Positions 33,008 to 48,242 of a DNA stretch of 64,000 bases are shown one piece after another (positions within the stretch are counted from its first letter, which is position 1; each line of letters begins with the position of its first letter). The position numbers were made by a program, and so were the translations under genes. The stretch lies in the NCBI GenBank assembly GCA_947095585.1, contig OX352761.1, forward strand, positions 89,198,779-89,262,778, read 5' to 3'. This DNA comes from Nephrocerus scutellatus. Taxonomy: Eukaryota > Arthropoda > Insecta > Diptera > Pipunculidae. The notes beneath the pieces are model-generated. The model ran no database searches. It worked only from the letters and a program-made list of their open reading frames with translations, and was not told the DNA's origin.

Positions 33008-33790
33008 ATGATGAATCGCAGTCCGGTTAATACACGTAAAACTCCGCTTGCGTCTACAACTAATGCCAAGGAAATGACACTACACGAGCTAGCCAAGCTT
33101 ATTAAAAATACCGAAAAAACGCTTACTGATGCATTTGAGAAAAAGCTTTCCAAATTAGAAAAAAGCATTTCAAGTAAATTTATGGAACGAATTGATGCTC
33201 TGGAGAAGCGATGCGCGGACCTGGAACTTACCGTTCTAAAGAATGGCATCGAGTCGCAGAGGAAAGAATACCAATCTGATGTCATCCTTCGCGGTGTTCC
33301 AGCTAGAGGTGATGAAGACCTTCTTTCCATATTCTCCAACATTGCTAAAATCGTCAGTTGCGAAGACATCAAGCCGGTTAACATTTTTCGTGAACCCAAC
33401 AAAGTGAATACCAGAAGTAAAGCCTCAAACAAGAGAGACTCTGCTGCCATCATAATTAAGCTGCAGAATCGTTTTGATCGCAAGCACTTCCTTACTAAAT
33501 TCTTCTCGCACACTAGAAATATCAAACGCAGACTGTCTCTGCATGACTTGGGGATCGTTGACCTCAGCTGCTCTCCAACTACACACTTCGTCAATATAAC
33601 GGAAAGTCTGTGCCCTCATGACAGAAAAATTTTTGATTTTGCATCGGGCTTAAGAAAAGAGAATAAACTTTTCTCTGTATTCTCGCTTGGAGGGAAAGTA
33701 TGCGTTAAGGTAGCCGACAACTTACCGAAGCAGTTTGTCAGTTCAATAGAAGAAGTTACAGCTGTAATAACAACCCCATCAACATCATAA
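33008..33790 (+). CDS. LINE B ORF1 protein (coiled coil plus RNA-binding-type domain), intact ORF
   Basis: 260-residue uninterrupted frame. Residues about 20-80 form a heptad-rich coiled coil (LHELAKLIKNTEKTL, LEKSISSKFMERIDALEKRC). It is followed by an RRM-like region starting SDVILRGVPARGDEDLLSIF (about 95) and including AAIIIKLQNRFDRKHFLTKF (about 145-165). The layout is that of LINE ORF1 proteins, which trimerise and bind the element RNA. No zinc knuckle is present. It stands 0.3 kb upstream of a broken ORF2 of the same orientation. The Met at 33008 is the first of two adjacent Mets and the likely start. The intact frame beside a ruined ORF2 is notable. Confidence 0.75.
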   Translation: MMNRSPVNTRKTPLASTTNAKEMTLHELAKLIKNTEKTLTDAFEKKLSKLEKSISSKFMERIDALEKRCADLELTVLKNGIESQRKEYQSDVILRGVPARGDEDLLSIFSNIAKIVSCEDIKPVNIFREPNKVNTRSKASNKRDSAAIIIKLQNRFDRKHFLTKFFSHTRNIKRRLSLHDLGIVDLSCSPTTHFVNITESLCPHDRKIFDFASGLRKENKLFSVFSLGGKVCVKVADNLPKQFVSSIEEVTAVITTPSTS

Positions 33791-34089
33791 AAATCATTCT
33801 CTTTATTAATTATCTTTATTAATTCTACTTCTTACTCTATTCTAATGCTCTCATATTTTATTTTTTACGCTCTTCGCCCTATGCGAGATCTTAAATATCT
33901 ATTTATTGTTTACCTTAGTTTCGCTGCTGCTACTTTTATTTTTTGCTGTTGCCTCTTTCATTTGTTTTGTTCTTTAATCGATGTTGCCCGCCTACATTTT
34001 ATCAGGCCGTGTTATGTAATCCATGCCTGGCAATGATAGGGAATCTAGATCTGGAAGCATGGTGGGTGAGAATGATCGTAGTGTATTGA

Positions 34090-35456
34090 ATATTCTTTGT
34101 GGATACCGCAGTGGTTTTTAATTATGTCATTTCAATGCTCGTAGCTTATTGGCATCTTTTGATGAGGTAGTTGATATGTTTGCAAGTTGTGGTTGTGACG
34201 CTATTTGCATTACTGAAACTTGGCTTAATAGCAGCATTGATGACGCATCTGTTGAGTTGCCGGGTTATCGGGTTATCAGAAGAGATCGAGTAAATCGGCG
34301 TGGTGGGGGAGTGTGCATTTTTGTCAAAGCGAATTTAATAATTAAATTAATAGAAGCTTTACTTAATGAGGAGGAGGTAGAGTTCCTTTTTGTTGAAGTT
34401 AGTGATTGCATTCCCTTTTTGTTGCTTGTTTTGTTGCTTGTGTGTACAACCCTTTTCGCACTTTTTCCCTTGAAACTTTCTTCGATCGTTTAATTCTATG
34501 TAGTGAAACGTATAATGACGTTATAGTCTGCGATGACTTTAACATAAATATTATGTCCAGTGACACTGTGTGTTCTGATTTTTTGGGTAAAATCTGCATG
34601 TCAGATTGTCCGTTGTTAATAATACTTACCCGACTCACTTTTATTGATGTATTTCTTATCTCAGATAGTTCGAAAGTTCTAATGAATGATCAGATAACCT
34701 TATCTGGTATTTCAGATCATGATTTAATATTTCTAACATATGATTTACAGTTGAACTCGATTGCTAATGAATCTTTTTTTGAATATCGGGATTTTAATAA
34801 TTTAAATTTACAAGCTTTACATAATAATGCTTCACTAATTTCTTGGCAGCCCTGCTTTTGCTTACCCAGCATTGAGGATAAAGTGACTTTCCTTCAAAAC
34901 ACAGTAAGTAATTTATTTGATATGTGTGTACCTATTAAACGAGTTGTAGTAAAAGATGTTAGGTGTCCTTGGTTGACTAACAATATTCGTAGCTTAATAA
35001 TGATTCGTAACAAACGCTATAAACGGTGGAAACGTTTTCCGTCTGACTGTAACAGACGTGTTTTCTGTTTTTTGCGTAACAAGGTGGTATCGTTAATTAA
35101 AAGTCTAAAATCAATTTCTACTCTGAAAAGCTTGACTACAGGCTACCAGCTAAAAAACTTTGGCAAAATATAAGCAATCTACGTGTCTGCCCTAAAAAGG
35201 CTCCGGTGATATGCAATATTGATCCAAATGAACTTAATAGGTTTTTCGTCACAGCTGGTTCTGGGTCACCATCCCCTTATTACCCCACCGAATTGGATTT
35301 TCAAGAAAACATTCATTTACCAGCCCAATTTTCTTTTAGAACTTTCAACTATGTTGACGTTATTCATGCGATCAAGAAAATTAAATCCAATGCTTCTGGC
35401 TTCTAGAAATATTGATAAAAGAACAAATTCTGTCATATGTTGAAACTAATAGCTTT
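34090..35456 (+). pseudogene. LINE B ORF2, first part: endonuclease and linker
   Basis: FNARSLLASFDEVVDMF (near 34133) starts the endonuclease, then AICITETWLNSSIDDASVEL (near 34204) and NRRGGGVCIFVKANL (near 34297). A frame shift near 34400 leads into the frame 34406-35173: VIVCDDFNINIMSSDTV (near 34525; family has GDFN) and SGISDHDLIFLTYDL (near 34700). The linker follows to about 35450, again shifted. CR1/Jockey-type by look. It is cut at 35456 by a dispersed repeat. Confidence 0.75.
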
Positions 35457-35885
35457 TTCACACGCCCATAGACGAAAGTGGCTGTTTCGTACGCTATAAA
35501 CTAGCCTCGAAAGTAGCCCATAACAACACTAGTTATGTTATGATATAAACGTCTTTTGTTATTTACTACAATCTCAGCGAACACATTGCGCATGAGCAAG
35601 AATTCTCTTTTGTTTGTCGTTTGTGATTTCTGCTTCTCTCTCGATTTAGCAGAAAACCCGGACGCGTGAAAAATTCATTTCTTTGTTATTTACTGCAGTC
35701 ACAGCGAACACACATTCTCACATTTCTGCTTCTCTCTCTCGATTTAGCAGAAAAACCGGTTTGGACGCGTGAAAAATAGCGTACATGACTTGCAGAAAAG
35801 TGATCATCGTGCTCGTTAGATTGCCAAGCTTCGACCTCGCACGATAAACTCCACTTTCCTTGCTCGTTCTGTAATATACTATTGC
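35457..35885 (-). repeat. Dispersed repeat inserted in LINE B (with internal duplication)
   Basis: Starts cacgcccatagacgaaagtg and ends near the ctgtaatatact block before LINE B resumes. Its complement matches 44105-44340 and 44580-44780: cacttttctgcaagtcatgt, gaatgtgtgttcgctgtgac, ctgcagtaaataacaaa, cactttcgtctatgggcgtg. In this copy the tcgatttagcagaaaa/ggacgcgtgaaaaa block occurs twice (about 35640-35675 and 35735-35780), so it carries an internal duplication. Class unclear: no convincing terminal inverted repeats and no coding. Confidence 0.6.
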
Positions 35886-37320
35886 TAACTCCTCTTCAAT
35901 CTGGTTTTAGAAAACACCATAGCTGAAATACAGCATTATTAAAAATACTGGATGATCTCCGCATTGATTTTGATAAGGGCTTCATCTCCATTTTGTGTTT
36001 GCTAGACTTCTCAAAGGTATTTGACTGCATCAGCTTCCAAATTATGTGCGATAAATTAAAAGTATACTTCGGGTTTAGTAAACTGGTAGAACACAGCGAG
36101 TATTTGTAAATGGTCAATACTCCTCTGCACTCGAACTTAAGACTGGAGTTCCACAGGGATCTGTCCTAGGCCCACTTCTATTTGCCTTGTATATTAATGA
36201 TCTAACAAATCTTTGCAAATCTGTTTCCGTGCATATGTACGCTGATACTTCTCACGACCCAGAGGGCTTATCGAAGATTGTGTTACCAAATTTAATGAGG
36301 ATCTTGGCCGTATTCATGAGTGGGCTTTTAGAAATTGCCTGCGACTTTATCAAGCAAAAACACAATTCCTGTGAATTGCCCGGTCCTTGCCACTGGCTAA
36401 TGACTAACCTAGCATAATGCTTGATGGCAATGCAATCCAATATTGCACTAAAGTTAAAAATCTAGGTGTAATTATCAAAAGTTGTCTGTCTGCTAATGAC
36501 CATATAAACTCAGTTGTTGGCAGAATATATGGTACCCTTCGCTACCTGTGGAAGAGTGTTGTTTACACTCCCCAGGGTATTCGTTTAAAGCTGGTTCAGA
36601 CACTACTAAAACCACTTCTAGCGTACTCCGAGAATATTTACTGCTCCTTGGACTCAATTTCTTTTCGCAGACTTCAAGTTGCTCATATGCCATGATTAGA
36701 TATGTTTTCATGCTTCCTAGATACAGCCATATTTCTAGTTATAGCACAGCTATCCTCAATTGTACGCTAAAAGACTACTTCATCATTAGAAACTGTATTT
36801 TCATTCATAAAATACTATATTTTCGAAAGCCTAGTTACTTGTTAGATAAGATCCAACTTTTGCAGACCACTCGTTGTCAATGTCTATGCATTCCTCGATA
36901 CAACTACTTGAATAGTCAGCGCATGTTCTTCATCCATGCTGTCAGATTGTGGAACTCTCTTCCCGTTTCCTTGAGGGTAATTAATAGGTCTGGTAGCTTT
37001 AGACAGGCAATATACGAATATTTTAGAGACAATCCTAGTTAAACATTTATTTTATGTTACAGTTGCAATTTAATCATCTTAGCGGCTTCTTCTATCTTTC
37101 ATTTCATTCCTACTGTTCTTTTATTAGTTTTTATTTTATTTTTATTTATTTTTTCTTAGCTTCCTCTTATCTTAGTTATTATTTTATTTTATTATATTTT
37201 AATATTATTGAATTATTATAATAATTTTTTTTAACTTATTAATATAGGTATTATTTAATTATCCGACATTAGTATATAATTGCTTGTACTACTAAAAGAA
37301 TGTATGTTCTTATTGTACTG
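35886..37320 (+). pseudogene. LINE B ORF2, second part: reverse transcriptase and 3' end
   Basis: After the insertion, RT blocks continue in shifting frames: LLDFSKVFDCISFQIM (near 36000), GVPQGSVLGPLLFALYINDL (near 36147), VHMYADTSHDP (near 36229), NLGVIIKSCLSANDHINSVV (near 36459) and the C-terminal CIPRYNYLNSQRMFFIHAVR (near 36893). The catalytic YADD reads YADT, so even an in-frame copy would lack the second aspartate. The 3' untranslated end (37043-37320) is T-rich and closes with aattaaatgaattaaatg. Confidence 0.75.
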
Positions 37321-37344
37321 TATTGTTTTTTTGTTATAAATTAA

Positions 37345-38870
37345 ATGAATTAAATGCTTTCGGTTTTACAAAGCAAACCCTACTGAGAAAAACCGAACCA
37401 ACTTTAAACGAGTCAGAAATGATTGCAATGCTCATATTCGGCGAGTCAAACTCGCCTACGACCAAAAAATTGAGGCAAAAAATACAATGCCCCAAAGGAA
37501 AAGAATCAAAAATACAGCCTCATCGTCAATTCCAACGCTCATTTATAATGACACTCCAGTTGTCAACTCTAAAGACATAGCCAATCTTCGTCCAAGCTGA
37601 CATTACCATTGCGTTAGCTTTTCCATCTATCCTATTCTTTTGGACTCTTCCCGAGAAGTTGGAAAACAGCCTTCTTTCCATCCATTCTTTCCAAGGTCAT
37701 GGAAACGCTGATCAATTTTCAGCTCATGAAATATCTTGAAACCAATGAAATCCTTAGTGACCGGCAGTATGGATTTCGTGGGCAACGTCCCACTGGTGAT
37801 TTGATGGTATATCTCACCGAACAGTGGAACCGGTCTCTGCATCAATTTGGTGAAAGCAAAGCTGTTGCATTCGATATTTCCAAAGCATTTGACAGAGTTT
37901 GGCATCAAGTTCTTTTGTCTAAAATGCGTGCTTATGGAGTCGATGAAAAACTGCTTTATTGGATTAGAAGCTATCTTTTGGACCGCTCAATTCAAGTTGT
38001 TTTGGACGGTTTGAAGTCTGAAATACACCACATAAATGCTGGCGTTCCCCAGGGCTCTGTTTTGTCCCCGACATTTTCTCATTTTTATTAATGATCTCTT
38101 ATCTGTGACTTCTAATCCAATTCACTCTTTCGCTGGCGACAGCACTCTCAGCTTCTCATATAAGTTTGAGGAACGTTCCTCCAGTTCTCATGTGGAGCAC
38201 AAACAAGTTCGTATGTTAAGCATGTTAAATTCTGACCTAGACAGCATAATAAAATGGGGAGAAAACAATCGAGTAGAATTTAACGCTTCCAAAACCCAAT
38301 GCTGTCTCCTGTCGTCTAAGCGAATTCCAAATCCCATGCCATTATCCATGAATGGCACTTACATCGAGGAAACTGAAAATCTCACAATTCCCGGTATGTG
38401 CGTTAACGACAAGCTTCGTTGGAATGACCACATATTTACCGTCGCCAAAAATGCTGCGAAATGTTTAGGTTTTCTAACCTGGTGCAAGAAATATTTCACT
38501 CCCTCTAATCTGGCTACTATCTACAAGACTTTTATTCGCCCTAAACTTGAGTACAATTGTCATATTTGGTCTGGTGCGCCTAAAACCACCTTGCACGAAC
38601 TAGATAGAATACAAAACCATGCGATAAAACTTATAGGTGACGAAAAAATTGCGAAATCAATAGATTCGCTGGAACACCGCAGGAACGTTTCCTGCTTGGC
38701 ACTCTTTTATTGCTTCTTCCACCAGCGGTGCTCAAGAGAAACACGTTTGAGGAATGCTCTGCAAAGCTCTGTCTTTCCACATCACTATGATCCACAGGCA
38801 TTCAAAACACAAGCTCATAGACATCTCCTCTTTTCTTCTTCTTTTCCTTAACGCCCACGCTGTGCCAAGC
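37345..38870 (+). pseudogene. LINE D: linker and reverse transcriptase
   Basis: Begins in the linker before the RT (FYKANPTEKNRTNF near 37350). The frames 37699-38091 and 38036-38851 carry LSKVMETLINFQLMKYLE, VAFDISKAFDRVWHQVLL (near 37865), NAGVPQGSVLSP (near 38034), and in the next frame INDLLSVTSNPIHSFAGDST, then KTFIRPKLEYNCHIWSGAPK (near 38526). A 1-base shift separates the two frames near 38075. The catalytic block reads FAGDS where the family has FADDS, so the first aspartate is lost. An in-frame deletion removes sequence before SILSKVMET. I/Jockey-type by look. Confidence 0.8.
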
Positions 38871-39332
38871 TGTAAAGTCTCAAAAAGAAAAAGCACTATT
38901 ACGAAAAAGTAAGGGTTATTTACATCAGTGAGCTTCATGAACCAAAATACAAAGTGGATGATCAAATGCATAATTTTGTTTTGCCTTCACTGCTAACAAT
39001 TTTCAAAAGGACGTTTTGGGCGTAACGGATTTATTTTTTTTGTTGACACTGACATACATATAAAACAAACACGTAAAACAAAATTGGGAAGAAAATCATA
39101 ACAAAAGTGCAAATACTAAAATAAGAATGAAAACAAACGGGTTGTATCGTTCCATTAATATTATTTTACGCTTCTGATGTATGTAATAAGTCAGTTTTGA
39201 ATTGAACACGATTCAAACCAGAACGCATTATTTCGAATAACATAGATTATTTTTTATTGTAGTTGCTTTCAAAATTACATGAATAAACCTTTGCTATTTT
39301 GTTATACATACATAATGGTTTACATTAAAACT
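38871..39332. other. Spacer between LINE D and the Sec23 3' end
   Basis: AT-rich, no frame with recognisable content. The first 100 bases may be LINE D 3' untranslated sequence. Confidence 0.4.
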
Positions 39333-39338
39333 TTTATT
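39333..39338 (-). promoter_or_regulatory. Poly(A) signal of Sec23
   Basis: On the minus strand aataaa lies 37 bases after the stop codon (39378-39376). A very short 3' UTR. Confidence 0.6.
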
Positions 39339-39375
39339 ATGTGAATGCATTGAAACATAAGTATCCAGTATTGCT

Positions 39376-43703
<4,328 letters not shown>

Positions 43704-44104
43704 CTAGAAATAAAATACTGTTGTCAAAGATGCAATAAATAAATAATATCAAAACTTTTCGACTCCACCTTCCAAAAGAAGAACTTTTTCTATTTTTCGG
43801 CTATAGGCTACGGCCACGTCACAAGGTTTGACATCTCAAAAATCAATCATTCATTCAATAGTACTTTAACTAGTTCTGTTCGTTTTTGTGTTGATAACAA
43901 AAGTTAAATTCTAATGAAGTTTTTTAAAATTTATTAAATAAAAATGGAAATGCATCGACTTATTTTATTTCGCGATTTCTGATCCAATCTTAAAAAGTAC
44001 AACGTATTGCAAAAATATTGATCTACATCAATTTTTTGTCATTAATTTTGAGATATTTCTGTTAAGAAAATTTAAAATTAATAGCACTTTCTTGAAGCAC
44101 GAGG
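43704..44104 (-). promoter_or_regulatory. Sec23 upstream region
   Basis: Holds the 3' end of a 5' UTR intron directly before the ATG. A GC-richer stretch, aggctacggccacgtcac (43806-43823), lies about 110 bases upstream and may be near the promoter. No TATA box assigned. The rest is AT-rich with nothing recognisable. Confidence 0.35.
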
Positions 44105-44340
44105 CGGTAGCTGAGTGCGGGAATCTAACGATATGATGAGCACTTTTCTGCGAGTAATGTACGTTATTTTTCACACGACCAAAGCCGGTTTTTCTACTAA
44201 ACCGATTATGCGCAATGCAAAATTACCCTGGGAATGTGTGTTCACTTTGACTGCAGTAAATAACAAAAGTATTTTATATGTTAAATCACTAGAGTGTGTA
44301 AATACAGTCACTTTCGTCTATGGGCGTGTGAAAATATATT
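44105..44340 (+). repeat. Dispersed repeat, second copy (as at 35457-35885)
   Basis: agcacttttctgcgagtaat, ctgcagtaaataacaaaa, cactttcgtctatgggcgtg. It starts with ggcggtagctgagtgcggg, an A-box-like word without a partner B-box nearby, so a tRNA-derived head is possible but not shown. Confidence 0.55.
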
Positions 44341-44579
44341 TTTCCATGCTTATGTTGATGTGTTCCATTATGTCTACGCAAGGACGGTTATGTTTTTATA
44401 ATTATAATTATATTATTATGGGTCGTTTTTATTTTTAAATGTTAGGCTCGCATTTAGGTTAGACTTGGAGATGCCTATTGTTTCCTATGTATTAAGTTAC
44501 AACAAATATTTATAATTTCTGTATTATTACATATTACAAGTGGGGTCCTGTGCAATTGCACAATAGTATATTACATAAC

Positions 44580-44780
44580 GAGCACGATAAGCACTTTGCA
44601 GGGATTAATGTAAGTATTTTTCATATGACCAAAACAATTTGTCTGCTAAACTGCTCATGCGTAATGCAAAGCTACTGTGGGAATGTGTGTTAGCTAAGGC
44701 TGCAGTAAATGCCTACTTTCGAGGGTAGGTTGTAGCGTAGGAAACAGACACTTTCGTCTATGGTCATGTGAAAAATATAT
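44580..44780 (+). repeat. Dispersed repeat, third copy
   Basis: gagcacgataagcactttgc, gctcatgcgtaatgcaaagc, tactttcgagggtaggttgt, cactttcgtctatggtcatg. It lies 240 bases from the second copy in the same orientation. With that copy it brackets a segment that contains no ORF of note. Confidence 0.55.
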
Positions 44781-44879
44781 TTTTGCACGCTTATGTTGAT
44801 ATGTTTCATTATGTCTACGCAAGGATGATTATATACTTATATTTAAAATTATATTATATGTCATTTACACCAACCGAAA

Positions 44880-46020
44880 AAAACTATATTTAAAAAACCA
44901 ACCGGATGAAACGTTTTGCACACATGTATATTTCCGGTGACAATACTTTCTATTAAAATTTGTGGCCCCTCGGACCTCGGGGTCGTGGGGCTCCCATACA
45001 AATATTTTACAAAATTTACCCGATTTTTTCTAAAATTTTATACAAATGTGTATCTTTGATGGACAACACTTTCTGTAAAAATTTGGAAGTGATCGGGCCC
45101 CTGGGTCGGGGGGGCACCCATATAAATTTTATGAAAAAAGTTCCCGATTTTCTTCAAATTTTATACGCATGTGTATCTCCAATGGACAAAACTTTTTGTA
45201 AAATTTTTGAAGCGATCGGGCCCCATACAATTTTTTTTTTAAATATCAATTTTTAACGCACTTCCTAAAACCCGATTTTCCTGAAATTATGTACACTTGT
45301 GTATTTCCAGTGATAATACTTTCTTTTAAATTTTGGAAGTGATCGGGCCCCGGGCTCGTGGGGCTCTCATACAAATTTAAAATAAAAATTACCCGATTTT
45401 TTTTCAAATTTTATACACATGTGTATACCCAATAAACAATACTTTTTCTAAAATTTGGTTGTGATCGGGTTCGGCCGCAAGGCCCATATACATTTTTTTA
45501 ATTTCTTATAGTGGCATCAGATACCGTCGCACTTTAATGACTGTGTGCGGTGTGTGCTGCAAAAGAGAGAGAAATCTTAGATCACGCACAAATGAACCCA
45601 GCAAATGAAACGAGAAATAAATGTTTTATGCTTAATTCAACTTTTACTTACTTATTTACTGAATTGTATTTTTATTTATGTCGTTTTTTTTTGTTGTCGA
45701 AATCTACTTACAGATAGAACAACAAGTTTTCACGATATTCTGTCATTTCGCATTTTTATAAATTAGTTCAGAAAGAGTTCTCAAGATAAATGCTCGTGTT
45801 TCTTATTTGCCTAGAGTATGAGCGTGCTCAAAGTGCTCAGAAAAAAATGATCTGAGCATTTTCAAATTTGACATCAAATGTCTCTTTCGATTATTTTCTC
45901 CTACAATAAAAAAATATTACTACTTAAAAAATGACCCAGGATCGAGGGGCTCCCATATCAATTTCTGCGATTAGAGAATTTAGATAAAAAAAATTAATTT
46001 TTATGGGTTGTTTTTTTTCT
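44880..46020 (-). repeat. Dispersed element with internal satellite (copy 3), reverse orientation
   Basis: 44880-45500 holds about five diverged units in the complementary sense (ttacccgattttt, catgtgtatctcc, gatcgggcccc). 45510-45950 has no repeat or coding content that I recognise. 45960-46015 has gattagagaatttagat and ttaatttttatgggttgttt, the complement of the start of copy 1 at 16055-16105. So the whole segment reads as one element on the minus strand. Confidence 0.5.
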
Positions 46021-46040
46021 TTGTGTGTTCGTATTATATA

Positions 46041-46782
46041 CTAGCTGACCCGACAGACGTTGTCCTGTCCCACGTTCAGTAAATTTGTTTGTGATCGTTT
46101 TGTGAACTTGTGAAAAGCTATTTGAAATTCGGGAGTGCCGACAGCAAGTGTAATTTTTTACGGGAAATGCTTCAATCAAGTTGGTTTGTGCATTAACTTC
46201 AAATGACTATGTGCTACTATCTACTATTGTTTTTGATTTTATGTCCTTACAGAAAATAGCACTATGTTATATTTTTGTATGTTTGTAAGGAAATGTATAG
46301 AATCATTTCCAGTTCCAAAAATCTCTGGTGGTGGAACCAATGGCGCCGCTCGTGAAACATTGGAAGCAGTTCGAAGACGACGCGTTGCACGTAACCTAAT
46401 CCTTTCAACTTCATTTCGCTCTTCACGTTGTTCTGTAGTCCGATTAGATTGAAAATTTGCTTGGTTTGTAGCATTTCGAGTTCTTTGACCCAAATTACTG
46501 CCCCCATGTTTTGGCGGCATGGGTGTAAACGTAATCACACGGAACACGCAATTGGTTTTCAACCATAAAACCATAAATAAATAATTCAAACGCGCATTTG
46601 TTTAGTTAAGATTGACGTTGACAATTTACGTCAACTGTTTGACAGTTAAAAAAAAAGTATTGTTTTTTTTCTTTATTAAAACATTCCGTGTACCTTAAGG
46701 AACATACGAAAAAAAAATAGTAGAATTGGTCGAGCTGTTCTCGAGTTCTGCGCTTAGCAACATGCATTTTTATTTATATAGA
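46041..46782 (-). mobile_element. Non-autonomous Helitron 2 (742 bp, minus strand)
   Basis: On the minus strand it starts TCTATATAAATAAAAATGC (46782) and ends GTCTGTCGGGTCAGCTAG (46041). Flanking bases are A and T. The 3' end is almost the same as that of Helitron 1. A minus-strand frame (46589-46239) carries MPPKHGGSNLGQRTRNATNQ and ERNEVERIRLRATRRL. This is the basic N-terminal leader seen in insect Helitron Rep proteins, but the HUH nuclease and helicase are missing. So it is a 5' and 3' remnant of a coding element. Confidence 0.8.
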
Positions 46783-47299
46783 TTATTATATAGATTGAAG
46801 TTACTAGATTGTTAAAATGAAATTTTATAAATAGGAAAGTTATACATATATATAATTTTGTTTTCCCAAAAATTATTTTTCTTAAATTGTTGGCACAATA
46901 TTGTATACACATCTCTTTTTTGCCAAAACTTGCTCTAATTTTTTTGGATGAGTAAAAACAAAAAAGAATTGCTCTGAAAGGCTAAAATAATTGCTTGGAA
47001 TGTCATTTCATTTCGCGAGGGAAAAATGCTGTAATACTTTTTATTGTTTGGTAGATTAGCTTGGTTTTTTTTAAATCCAAATAACAAACTAACTGCACAC
47101 GTTAGGCATAAACAAAAGCAACATGTTTGGTTTACCTAACAAATATAAGCATAATCTGCGGAACCAAAAAAGTAAAGTGGGGGCTACAATTCACACATTA
47201 CTCTGTTGTACACTTTTGTTACACTGTTATTACTCGTTGTTTATGTACATTTTATGCCTCGTTTTCTATAGTTATATTTTATATGTATACAACTATATA
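46783..47299. other. AT-rich spacer
   Basis: No recognisable feature. The last bases (aactatata) are the target of the errantivirus insertion. Confidence 0.5.
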
Positions 47300-47606
47300 A
47301 GTTAACTCAGCACAAATTATATTTCGCCAAAATTATCAAATGGAAAAATTCCAAAGAATTTTCCCACAAAATTGTGCACTTCTGCTGACGTATCGGATTG
47401 CAGCTCGCAATCGCGAATTTAGCTGATTATGGGATACGACGGGAAATTGCACATCCGTCGCATGGGCAACAAAGCAAAAGGTGAAGCTTACGTTCTAGGT
47501 ATATTTCAATTGTTATTTTAGTCTTTAATTTTAAGTCATGTAATAAGCACGAAAGGTGCAATAAAAATATATTTTTTTCGAAAAGTCAACGCAACGACTT
47601 TTAACT
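47300..47606 (+). repeat. Errantivirus 5' LTR
   Basis: 307 bases, AGTTAA...TTAACT ends. Identical to 57523-57829 in a direct read-through. A polyadenylation-type word, gcaataaaaa, lies near 47560. Confidence 0.9.
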
Positions 47607-47623
47607 GGCGCCCGAGCAGGGAC
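47606..47623 (+). promoter_or_regulatory. Primer-binding site, lysine-tRNA type
   Basis: tggcgcccgagcagggac follows the LTR directly. It differs by one base from the lysine tRNA primer site known from other retroelements, so a lysine tRNA primer is likely. Confidence 0.7.
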
Positions 47624-48242
47624 CGCGGCATTAGAAATTTTTTTGCAATAAGCCCTTAAGTAGTGCGTGCGCGTTCGATAAAACCCTCAAGTAGTGTTTG
47701 TTTGTTGCGATACAAAGTGCAAACTCGAACATAATAAGTGAAACAACCGTGGTCCCGAAAACCCTAATAGTGCCCTAAAGAAGTGCACAAACCAGGACAA
47801 ACATACAGTGAAAGGTGCTATCTCTATAGAGTATAGGACACTGTACACTAAGTACGAGAGCGGATCCCTAGTAGCCACCAGTGGAGGAACCGGACAAATC
47901 CAACCCGTCGGTACAGCTCATCTGTAATGATCCTGGAATTAGTTCTGTAAGAATAATTTTTAAAATACATACTATATAAAACGTAGAGTTATTAAAGAAG
48001 AAATTTTTACCGTACCAACGTACGTACCAACTTGAGGCACAACCTCAAGTACAACCTCAAGCACAACCCCAAGCACAGCCCATAGCTCCACCCGAATTAA
48101 TTTCGTTAATTACCACTATTGTTAGTAATGTTTTGCAAAATCAAGGTAGGAATATTTTTAACTCTATTATAAACCCAAGTTTGGACTCTCTCTCGGTCAA
48201 GATCAACAAATTAGACCTGAACATAGAAATAATCTGGCAGAC

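Noticed and set aside
32878..33594. 238-codon minus-strand ORF opposite LINE ORF1
   Set aside because: Antisense shadow of the ORF1 frame; no recognisable domain.
31945..38870. LINE C and LINE D as one element interrupted by LINE B
   Set aside because: Attractive by order and type, but the end of C (near 32860) and the start of D (near 37345) do not join in a recognisable protein block, so I kept them separate.
44101..44140. tRNA gene suggested by ggcggtagctgagtgcggg
   Set aside because: A-box-like start without T-arm or closing stem; lies at the edge of a dispersed repeat.
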